64,000 bases of DNA from positions 248,001-312,000 of the forward strand of contig NZ_JH109154.1 of assembly GCF_000190755.2 (NCBI RefSeq). The letters run 5' to 3'. This document shows, piece by piece, positions 19,795-27,555 of this stretch. The notes beneath the pieces are model-generated. The model saw only the letters and a program-made list of their open reading frames with translations. It ran no database searches and was not told the origin of the DNA. The first letter of the stretch is position 1, and every line of letters starts with the position of its first letter. This DNA is from Methylobacter tundripaludum SV96 (lineage in GTDB: Bacteria; Pseudomonadota; Gammaproteobacteria; Methylococcales; Methylomonadaceae). The translations under genes and the position numbers were made by a program.

Positions 19795-20649
19795 CTACTT
19801 CTGCTGTTTAAAGTATCTAAAGAAGTCAGAATCAGGATCAAGCACCATCATGCTTGAACTGGTAAAGGTCTTCTTATAGGCATTCAAACTACGATAGAAG
19901 GTGAAAAATTCAGTATCGGCGCCATAGGCTTTGGCGTAGATTTCAGCGGACTTGGCATCACCCTCGCCACGAAGCATTTCTGAATCCCGGAACGCGTTCG
20001 CCATAGTAACAACCCGTTGCCTATCGGCATCGGCACGAATTCTTTCTGCTGCTTCCGAGCCTTGTGAACGGAATTCACGGGCAACCCGCTCACGCTCCGC
20101 TTCCATTCTGCGAAACACGGAACTACTAACTTCATCCGGCAAATCAATGCGCATCACCTGAACATCAATAATTTCCATGCCCAAGTCAGCTGCAAGCGGT
20201 TTAGCGTTTTTAATCAGTATTTCACGAATAGCCTGCCGATCCGTCGAGACCAATTGCTGGATATTACGCTTACCGAATTCGCCCCGGAAAGCGTCTTTAA
20301 TGATTTGATCCAGACGTAAATTAGCCTGATCTACATCACCGGCAACAACGGTATAAAACGTGGTTACATCGCCGATACGCCATTTAACGAAAGAATCAAC
20401 AATAACGTTTTTCTTTTCAGCGGTTAAAAAGCGTTCCGGTTTGGCTTCCATCGTTTGAATTCGTTTATCAAACTTTTTTACGTTGTTGATAAACGGCAAT
20501 TTAAAATGCAGCCCAGGTTCGTAATCATTCTTTACGATCTCACCTAAACGAAACTTAATAGCTTTTTCTGTTTCACTGACGGTAAATATGCACATCATGC
20601 TGATAAACAACAATGCAGCCAGACTTACCAATATTTTATTCTGTGTCAT
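19795..20649 (-). CDS. hflC: FtsH protease modulator HflC
   Basis: A 284-residue SPFH/band 7 protein. It has one N-terminal membrane helix (ILVSLAALLFISMMCIFTV) and a periplasmic prohibitin-like domain with the motifs FRLGEIVKNDYEPGLHFKLP and DVQVMRIDLPDEVSSSVFRRM. A coiled-coil region rich in Glu, Arg and Ala follows. With HflK it forms a cage around the FtsH protease in the inner membrane and tunes its activity. Its ATG overlaps the hflK stop by one base (TAATG), which implies translational coupling. A strong terminator follows. Confidence 0.95.
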   Translation of the reverse strand: MTQNKILVSLAALLFISMMCIFTVSETEKAIKFRLGEIVKNDYEPGLHFKLPFINNVKKFDKRIQTMEAKPERFLTAEKKNVIVDSFVKWRIGDVTTFYTVVAGDVDQANLRLDQIIKDAFRGEFGKRNIQQLVSTDRQAIREILIKNAKPLAADLGMEIIDVQVMRIDLPDEVSSSVFRRMEAERERVAREFRSQGSEAAERIRADADRQRVVTMANAFRDSEMLRGEGDAKSAEIYAKAYGADTEFFTFYRSLNAYKKTFTSSSMMVLDPDSDFFRYFKQQK

Positions 20650-21848
20650 TAGCGTCCCCTTGCGTCACGGCCGCGCGTTGAAGTTCGCACAGCGGGTTGT
20701 GCCGCTTCAACCGCTGTTTGAGCAGGTTGTTCCGCTGTGCTTTGAGGAACATTGGGTTGTTGAATTGAAGGCTGATGCTGGATCATTTTATCTAATGGCA
20801 GGTAAAGCATATTATTGCTGCCTTTAACATCAACCATCACGGTATTGGTTTCAGCCAATACCGATTCCATGGATTCGATATAAAGACGCTTTCTGGTCAC
20901 ATCCGGCGCTTTGGTATATTCCGTAAGCAATTTGGAAAACCGGTTTGATTCACCTTCTGCCTGAGCAATAACCTGTTCTTTATAGCCCTCGGCTTCTTGT
21001 ATTTTTCTTGCCGCAGCGCCTCGTGCTTTCGGCACAACGTCATTGGAATAGGCTTCAGCCTCGTTAATCAAGCGTTGCTGATCTTCACGCGCCTTGATGG
21101 CGTCTTCAAATGCGTTTTGTACCTGCTCGGGCGGCTGTGCATCCTGAAGGTTGACGCTGGTAACCTGGATGCCGGACTTATAGTTATCCATAACATCCTG
21201 AATCTCTTTCTTGATCTGGGCCACGATTTCGCTACGACCCTCGGTTAAAACAAAGTCCATTTTGCTGCTGCCTACCACTCCACGTTGCGCACTTTCGGTG
21301 ACCTGCTTCAAGGTGGCCGCAGGATTCACTACATTGAAGACAAAATCCTTTGCGTCTTTAACTTGATACTGAACCGCCAAACGCACGTCGACAATATTTT
21401 CATCTTTGGTCAGCATTAACGCTTCTTTCGGTACCGAGCCAAGGGCCTGATCACTGCCGCCGCTACGATAGCCCACTTCGATATATCGTTGTTGTTTTAC
21501 GTCAACAATATTGACTCGCTCGATAGGCGCCGGAAAATGCCAGTTCAAACCCGATTGGGTCGTCGCAACATACTTGCCGAATCGGGTTTCAACGCCATGA
21601 GTACCTTCATCGACAATATAAAAGCCGCTTAATCCCCATAACGCTAATGCGCCGACTACGACAAAACCAAGGCTTTTCAGTGGAGGAATACCGGAAGAGC
21701 TGCCATCGCCTTCTTTGCCGCCGCCAAAAAAACCACTTAACTTTTCTTGCAATGACCGTATTGCTTCATCCAGGTCAGGTGGACCTTTTTGGTCGCCACG
21801 ACCACTCCAAGGGTCTTTCTTATCGCCGCCAGGCTCATTCCAGGACAT
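20649..21848 (-). CDS. hflK: FtsH protease modulator HflK
   Basis: A 399-residue SPFH/band 7 protein and partner of HflC. The Gly/Asp-rich cytoplasmic N-terminus (MSWNEPGGDKKDPWSGRG) is typical of HflK. A membrane helix at about 55-75 and the SPFH domain (GTHGVETRFGKYVATTQSGLN) follow, with an Ala/Glu-rich coiled coil (about 240-310). The C-terminal tail, rich in Gln, Pro and Ala, is low-complexity and varies between species. It stands between hflX and hflC in the usual order. Confidence 0.95.
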   Translation of the reverse strand: MSWNEPGGDKKDPWSGRGDQKGPPDLDEAIRSLQEKLSGFFGGGKEGDGSSSGIPPLKSLGFVVVGALALWGLSGFYIVDEGTHGVETRFGKYVATTQSGLNWHFPAPIERVNIVDVKQQRYIEVGYRSGGSDQALGSVPKEALMLTKDENIVDVRLAVQYQVKDAKDFVFNVVNPAATLKQVTESAQRGVVGSSKMDFVLTEGRSEIVAQIKKEIQDVMDNYKSGIQVTSVNLQDAQPPEQVQNAFEDAIKAREDQQRLINEAEAYSNDVVPKARGAAARKIQEAEGYKEQVIAQAEGESNRFSKLLTEYTKAPDVTRKRLYIESMESVLAETNTVMVDVKGSNNMLYLPLDKMIQHQPSIQQPNVPQSTAEQPAQTAVEAAQPAVRTSTRGRDARGR

Positions 21849-21989
21849 AACTTTGCTCCATATAGGTTACTTAAACTTACCGATTCATGTTCGACATTCT
21901 ATCGTAAATATCGGCGAAAGGCGAAAGGTACAAGGCGAAAGGCTAAAAACCGACTACTTTCGCATTGTGTCTTTTACCTTTTACCTTTT

Positions 21990-23255
21990 TTAAAGCATTT
22001 CTTCAATTTCGACCGATTTCAGTAAACCCAAATACTTTGTATCGATTTCAATGGCTAATTCACAGCCGCCAAAATCATCGGTTTTCTCACTAATTATTCT
22101 GGCGCATGCAAATAATTTCGCTCTTATATCGCCTTGATCAGGCTGCAAATAACACGTTCTTTTAACCTTTGTATTTGAAAATATTTCGGCCAACGCCTGA
22201 TAAAGTAAATCGACACCGGCCCCGGTTTCGGCGGACAACCACACCCGAACCGGATTACCGACATCATCCCGTTCAATTCTCGGCTGGATGTCGGTCAATA
22301 AATCTATTTTATTGAAAACTTCAAGTTGCCTGACTTCATTGGCCTTAATATCTTCAAGCACCTGATTGACCTGGTAAATCGTCTCAGCCCTGTCATCACT
22401 GCTAGCATCAATCACATGCAACAATAAATCCGCTTCACTGGCTTCCTGCAACGTGGATTTAAACGCCGCCACCAACTCATGCGGTAAATGTCGTATAAAG
22501 CCCACCGTGTCGGCCAAAACAATCTCGCTGCTATTGGGTAGCTTGCAGTTGCGCAAGGTCGGATCCAGGGTGGCAAACAATTGATCCGCCACGTAAATAT
22601 CGGCACCCGTCAGCTTATTAAACAAGGTTGATTTACCCGCATTGGTGTACCCCACCAAAGAAACCGATGGGACTTCGGCTTTTTTTCTTTTGCTGCGTCC
22701 CTGATGTCTTTGTTTGTCGACTTTATCCAAACGCTGTTGAATCTGTTTAATGCGTAAACCCAATAATCGCCGGTCGGTTTCCAATTGAGTTTCACCCGGA
22801 CCGCGAAGCCCGATGCCGCCTTTTTGGCGCTCCAAATGCGTCCAACCGCGAACAAGCCGGGTCGACAAATGCTGCAATTGCGCCAACTCAACCTGTAGTT
22901 TGCCTTCAAAGGTTTGCGCACGCTGGGCAAAAATATCAAGAATCAGCCCATTTCTATCGACCACCCGGACGCCCAAAAATCCCTCAAGATTTCTTTCCTG
23001 ACTGGGTGAAAGCGGGTGATTAAATAGAACAATGTCAGCTTCATAGGTTTCGATAATAGCTTTAAGCTCTTCAAGCTTACCTTTGCCGACAAAATATTTT
23101 GGATCAGGTTTTTTGCGACTGCCTGTTACCACATAGACAGGATCGGTTCCTGCTGACTTAGCCAACTCTTTTAATTCTAGAAGATCTTCATGCATGGAAC
23201 GGAGTGTCAGATGAACAAGGACTGCTCGCTCACCTGATTCGGGACGATCAAACAA
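21990..23255 (-). CDS. hflX: Ribosome-dissociating GTPase HflX
   Basis: A 421-residue GTPase that rescues stalled or stressed 70S ribosomes by splitting the subunits. The N-terminal HflX domain includes FVGKGKLEELK and NHPLSPSQERNLE; the linker has GGIGLRGPGETQLETDRR. The G domain shows G1 GYTNAGKSTLFN, G3 DTVGFI and G4 NKID. All GTP-binding motifs are intact. It is the second gene of the hfq-hflX-hflK-hflC string; the 140-base gap before hflK contains A/G-rich short repeats that may influence read-through. Confidence 0.95.
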   Translation of the reverse strand: MFDRPESGERAVLVHLTLRSMHEDLLELKELAKSAGTDPVYVVTGSRKKPDPKYFVGKGKLEELKAIIETYEADIVLFNHPLSPSQERNLEGFLGVRVVDRNGLILDIFAQRAQTFEGKLQVELAQLQHLSTRLVRGWTHLERQKGGIGLRGPGETQLETDRRLLGLRIKQIQQRLDKVDKQRHQGRSKRKKAEVPSVSLVGYTNAGKSTLFNKLTGADIYVADQLFATLDPTLRNCKLPNSSEIVLADTVGFIRHLPHELVAAFKSTLQEASEADLLLHVIDASSDDRAETIYQVNQVLEDIKANEVRQLEVFNKIDLLTDIQPRIERDDVGNPVRVWLSAETGAGVDLLYQALAEIFSNTKVKRTCYLQPDQGDIRAKLFACARIISEKTDDFGGCELAIEIDTKYLGLLKSVEIEEML

Positions 23256-23360
23256 CTAAATACCCCACAGACGTGATTATAAAAAAACTTTTACTTTCCG
23301 TGCGCATGCAACTGCCCGGCAGATTTATCGACGGCAAAGGTCGCTCATACAAAGGGTTAA

Positions 23361-23600
23361 TCATTCGTCACTGGAATCAGTGTCATGCGACAGTTTTACA
23401 GCTTTACTCGGCACGATGGTCGATATGGCGTGTTTGTAAACCATCTGGCTTGACGTGTTTTTTAGCATAACCACGTACTGATCAAATGAGTCTACCTTAC
23501 CCTGTAACTTTATCCCGTTAACAAGGAAAATAGAAACAGGTGTATGCTCTTTTCTAAGGGCATTTAAAAAATTATCCTGTAAATTTTGACCTTTTGACAT
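23361..23600 (-). CDS. hfq: RNA chaperone Hfq
   Basis: The 79-residue protein is a standard Hfq: Sm1 motif ([20 protein letters not shown]), Sm2 motif with [13 protein letters not shown], and a short acidic tail. The hexamer pairs small RNAs with mRNAs. A strong AAGGAGA ribosome site precedes the ATG. It leads the hfq-hflX-hflKC string. miaA, often just upstream in gammaproteobacteria, is absent here; a 280-base non-coding gap and the fumarase gene occupy that side. Confidence 0.97.
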   Translation of the reverse strand: MSKGQNLQDNFLNALRKEHTPVSIFLVNGIKLQGKVDSFDQYVVMLKNTSSQMVYKHAISTIVPSKAVKLSHDTDSSDE

Positions 23601-23879
23601 CCGATTTCTCCTTATTATTTTAAAACTAATGATTAAGATAACTGCAATTACAAATCAATACAAATCAATACGCCGGTTTCAGAATATTTTTTAGCTAAAA
23701 CTGTGCATATTCTGAGTTTTCCTGATTTTACCTTGTAATCACAAAATATAATGGGGGACATTTTTATAAATTCAAGCAGCTTACCCTGTCCATCGACGTG
23801 ATCTTTGCAACCCTTATTTATCCAGCGTTGCCGGCACTATCGGCTTTTAAATCCGCTGGACTGCTAAAAATAACCCGAT

Positions 23880-25406
23880 TCAACTTTCCTCAACAACGGG
23901 AATCTTGCCAATTCTGGCTTGCCAAATCTTTGGCGCAATTTGATGCACCGAGGAGCCCGCAGTATCGACAGCGACCGTAACCGGCATATCCTCAACAACA
24001 AACTCGTGAATGGCCTCCATGCCGAGATCTTCAAAAGCAACAATGCGTGATTTACGAATGGCTTTTGAAACCAGATAAGCCGCGCCGCCGACCGCCATCA
24101 AATAAACGGCTTTATGCTTTTTAATAGCGGCAATTCCCTCCGGCCCGCGCTCGGATTTACCGATCATGCCGAGCAAGCCGGTTTTGTCCAGCATCAGTTC
24201 GGTGAATTTATCCATGCGTGTTGCCGTAGTCGGACCGGCAGGCCCTACCACCTCGTCGCGAACCGGATCGACCGGCCCCACGTAATAAATGAATTTATTG
24301 GTAAAATCGACACTTTCAGGCAAGGCTTCGCCCCGTTCAAAAAGCTCGGCCATGCGCTTGTGCGCCGCATCCCTACCGGTCAGCAGGGTGCCGCTAAGCA
24401 ATAAGGTTTCTCCCGGCTTCCAGCTTTCCAGATCCTGTTGAGTCACGGTATCCAAATTAACCCTGCGGGCAGTAGCGCCTGCGTCCCAGGTAATTTCAGG
24501 CCAATCTTCCAGACGCGGCGGCTTGAATTCGGCCGCACCGCTGCCATCCAGAACAAAATGCACATGCCGGGTCGCCGCGCAGTTAGGGATGATAGCAACC
24601 GGTTTGTTGGCCGCATGGGTCGGATAATCGTTGATTTTAATATCCAGCACCGTGGTAAGACCGCCCAAACCTTGAGCGCCGATACCCAACGCATTGACTT
24701 TGTCGTACAACTCCAAACGCAATTCTTCAAGCGCATTGCAAGGGCCGCGCGCGATTAACTCATGAATGTCTATCGATCCCATGCATGCCTGCTTTGCCAG
24801 CAGCATGGCTTTTTCAGCCGTACCGCCGATGCCGATACCCAAAATGCCGGGCGGACACCAGCCCGCGCCCATGGTAGGAACGACTTTCAACACCCAGTCA
24901 ACAATACTGTCGGAAGGATTGAGCATCGCAAATTTTGCTTTGGCCTCGGAACCCCCGCCTTTGGCGGCTATTTCGATGTCGAGCGTATCGCCGGGCACGA
25001 CTTCCATGTGAATCACCGCAGGAGTGTTATCTTTGGTGTTGATGCGTTTACCTGCCGGATCGACCAATATCGAAGCGCGCAAGACATTATCAGGATGCCG
25101 ATAAGCGCGTCGAACGCCCTCATTAATCATATCGACGACACTCATGTCTGCGTCCCATCGAACATCCATGCCGATTTTTAAAAATACCGTAACAATGCCG
25201 GTATCCTGACAAATCGGGCGATGGCCTTCTGCACACATCCGTGAGTTGATCAGGATTTGCGCCATCGCATCCTTGGCCGCCGGATTCGCTTCTTTTTGGT
25301 AGGCCTCATGCATGGCCTTGATAAAGTCCAGCGGATGATAATACGAAATATACTGCAGAGAATCGGCAATGCTTTGAATAAGATCGTCTTGACGAATGAT
25401 GCTCAT
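23880..25406 (-). CDS. Class I fumarate hydratase ([4Fe-4S] type)
   Basis: A 508-residue class I fumarase that interconverts fumarate and malate in the TCA cycle. The N-terminal alpha-like part contains MCAEGHRPICQDTGIVTVFLK, a conserved block near a cluster-ligand cysteine. The middle has GAGWCPPGILGIGIGG, and the C-terminal beta-like part has GPTTATRMDKFTELMLD and DTAGSSVHQ. The length equals the fused FumA/FumB form rather than the split two-subunit type. The iron-sulfur cluster makes it oxygen- and iron-sensitive. No partner genes on its strand are close enough to suggest an operon. Confidence 0.95.
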   Translation of the reverse strand: MSIIRQDDLIQSIADSLQYISYYHPLDFIKAMHEAYQKEANPAAKDAMAQILINSRMCAEGHRPICQDTGIVTVFLKIGMDVRWDADMSVVDMINEGVRRAYRHPDNVLRASILVDPAGKRINTKDNTPAVIHMEVVPGDTLDIEIAAKGGGSEAKAKFAMLNPSDSIVDWVLKVVPTMGAGWCPPGILGIGIGGTAEKAMLLAKQACMGSIDIHELIARGPCNALEELRLELYDKVNALGIGAQGLGGLTTVLDIKINDYPTHAANKPVAIIPNCAATRHVHFVLDGSGAAEFKPPRLEDWPEITWDAGATARRVNLDTVTQQDLESWKPGETLLLSGTLLTGRDAAHKRMAELFERGEALPESVDFTNKFIYYVGPVDPVRDEVVGPAGPTTATRMDKFTELMLDKTGLLGMIGKSERGPEGIAAIKKHKAVYLMAVGGAAYLVSKAIRKSRIVAFEDLGMEAIHEFVVEDMPVTVAVDTAGSSVHQIAPKIWQARIGKIPVVEES

Positions 25407-25532
25407 CGGAGGTTCCCTGCTATATAGCGGCTAATAATTCAGTTGGCGTATTATATATGATGGATGTAGCGTTTCCGGACATTATTCGATACTAACTGAC
25501 ACAATCAATTCAACGTTTACCCGCACCGGGTA

Positions 25533-26369
25533 CTAGAAAAACGGATTGTTATCCAAGGCAAAGCCCGCGGCGTTCCTGTGCCCTCCTCCGCCAAAACTTA
25601 AAGCCAGATGACCTACATCGTAATCGCCGATTGAACGGAGCGAGAAAGTCCATTGTTGTTTTCTGCCGTCATACTGATACGTCATCCCAAACGTGCCTGA
25701 TTTTTCGGCCAACACATGACCCAGATCGCTTGAGAATAATGACGGCGCATTAACGGCAAGCCCGACCCGACCCGCCACCGAAACGCTATGCGCTGATTTG
25801 GCGAGCCTTTGCACCATCCTTGCAACACATTCAACCTGTATGCGGCCTACCGTCATCAGTTCCGCCAGATCAAGCGCGCCTATTTCGGAAAAAGCGATGG
25901 GCATGCTTTCATACAGCGCCGTTGTTATTTCCCGGGTACCGTCCAGCTTGAAGCGCCAAAGGTCACGATCTTCGATATGCAGCAGGATCTTAGGCGGTTT
26001 CAGGTCGTGGAAAAAATACTGCCAAGCCAAGACGCATCCACTCCGTGACATATCGAAATTGATCGACAGATTTTCAGGAGGTGGTTGTAGCTTAAAAAAG
26101 CTATCGCATTGTTCCATCGCGGTCATATGGTGATCAATCAGAATAATCCGGCCTGCTTTCGCTGAAGCATCGACCAATAACTCGGGCGAGTAGGAATAAT
26201 CCAAAATATAAAGTGTTGCTCCCGGTTCAAAATCGGGAATATCGTCGCCATAGCGAGCCGGAATGTAACGGACTTGATTACCCAACTTGCAAAATGCGCT
26301 CCATGCTGCGCCTAAACCATCCAGGCAATCGGCATGATAAATAACTAAGGTTTCATTGGTTTCTGACAT
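25533..26369 (-). CDS. DHH/DHHA1 family phosphoesterase-like protein
   Basis: A 278-residue protein with a DHH-superfamily layout. The N-terminus reads YHADCLDGLGAAWSA, the DHH motif is IILIDHHMTAMEQ near residue 78, and the C-terminal DHHA1 signature is FGGGGHRNAAGFAL. Such proteins include oligoribonucleases (NrnA), pApases and exopolyphosphatases; this short version is often left as a phosphohydrolase of unknown substrate. The start at 26369 gives a normal N-terminus. It is a monocistronic-looking gene between fumarase and a gene-free gap. Confidence 0.8.
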   Translation of the reverse strand: MSETNETLVIYHADCLDGLGAAWSAFCKLGNQVRYIPARYGDDIPDFEPGATLYILDYSYSPELLVDASAKAGRIILIDHHMTAMEQCDSFFKLQPPPENLSINFDMSRSGCVLAWQYFFHDLKPPKILLHIEDRDLWRFKLDGTREITTALYESMPIAFSEIGALDLAELMTVGRIQVECVARMVQRLAKSAHSVSVAGRVGLAVNAPSLFSSDLGHVLAEKSGTFGMTYQYDGRKQQWTFSLRSIGDYDVGHLALSFGGGGHRNAAGFALDNNPFF

Positions 26370-26720
26370 GCTCTTTTAAAAATTCCCTGTGTCGCTAAAT
26401 GGGTCTAAGGCTATTGCCCCTCATTTTACACGACCCAAGTCCTAATCATAAGCACACACTCTGATTTTCAGGCATCAATCCCGAAAAAACCGACTTTACA
26501 GCATCGCCCTACTCATAATGGCGAAACGAATTTACAATCAGGAAACTGCGTTGATATTACGCATCAAGAAATTTGGTTTGACCAGCCCGACGAGCTGAAT
26601 ATTGGATTTTGCTTGTAATGTAACCGATGGCCCGTTGGATACCGCCACCCCGGTTATGATGCTCAAACTTGTTCGATGCGAAACACAGAGGATATTCAGG
26701 TGACTTTTAATGCACCGACA
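26370..26720. other. Gene-free stretch upstream of the DHH gene
   Basis: About 350 bases without a credible gene on either strand. The sequence is not repetitive, and no strong hairpin, tRNA or known regulatory RNA was recognised. The left part should hold the promoter of the DHH gene, and the right end may terminate the RlpA-like gene. Confidence 0.5.
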
Positions 26721-27209
26721 TTAACCGCGTTTACTTGTTTTACCGCTGTTACTTAATGGTAATACTGCTTCGTTACGACTTAGCGGCGTGATTTCTACAG
26801 ACCCTAATCCCCGGATACCGAGTTCTTTTGCGGCAGCATAGGATAAATCCATATCCCGTTTTCCGTGAAAAGAACCTCTATCATTGATACGGACAACAAC
26901 ACTACGATGATTTTTCAGGTTGGTAACTTTGGCGTAAGACAAAAGAGGTAGCGTTTTGTGTGCGGCAGTCAGCGCATACATGTCGTATTTTTGACCGCTG
27001 GCAGTTTTTTTGCCGTGAAACTCAGGGCCGTACCAGGAAACCGTACTTCGATGATTATCCGACTGGGGCTTGGCTTTATGGGTTGTTACCAACGCGTGTT
27101 TGGATGCTTTATGAACCGGGCGATGTTCGGACGCTTCGGCTGTTTGTATGGGGTTAACAAAATAACTGCATATAAAAAAAACAGGAACTGCTAGCATGAT
27201 TTTATTCAT
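26721..27209 (-). CDS. RlpA-like double-psi beta-barrel septal protein
   Basis: The 162-residue protein begins with a signal peptide (MNKIMLAVPVFFICSYFVNP) and continues into a double-psi beta-barrel domain: STVSWYGPEFHGKKTASGQ, with the conserved WYG...F.G..TA.G pattern, then VVVRINDRGSF and DLSYAAAKELGI. RlpA proteins are lytic transglycosylases acting on denuded peptidoglycan at division sites. This one lacks the C-terminal SPOR domain that targets RlpA to the septum and has no clear lipobox, so it is a short, probably soluble periplasmic version. Confidence 0.85.
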   Translation of the reverse strand: MNKIMLAVPVFFICSYFVNPIQTAEASEHRPVHKASKHALVTTHKAKPQSDNHRSTVSWYGPEFHGKKTASGQKYDMYALTAAHKTLPLLSYAKVTNLKNHRSVVVRINDRGSFHGKRDMDLSYAAAKELGIRGLGSVEITPLSRNEAVLPLSNSGKTSKRG

Positions 27210-27555
27210 AGGGTAGAGCCTTTTTTATTTAAATCTGGCTCAATTTTAACTTAACAAGTCTTAAGCTTAGCTTAAACGCGCAAAATCAATGCCTTATAAA
27301 AAACCCTTGAAGCTACAATACGGAGAAGTCAGTTAAGCATCTTAGTTGGGGCGACTACCGGGCTATCATAAGCATCAACTTCAGCAAAAAAATCCGTATA
27401 TTCAATCAATAAAATGCAAGCGGATTAATTAATAAACCACAATACACACAAAATCTTTACCTTGGTTTTTTCTCGGCACCTGCTCCATGCGTCGCCTAAA
27501 GCGCCTACTGTGGGCGCTGGTTTTATACCTTAAATCATCCCCCTGCCCTAAATTT
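27210..27555. repeat. Gene-free stretch with a dispersed repeat
   Basis: No credible gene. At 27472-27509 lies a copy of the dispersed repeat that starts TCTCGGCA and includes the 21-base core starting GCGTCGCC, shared with 32347 and, in reverse, with 16607. The part next to 27210 should hold the promoter of the RlpA-like gene and contains a TTAAGCTTAGCTTAA near-palindrome. Confidence 0.65.
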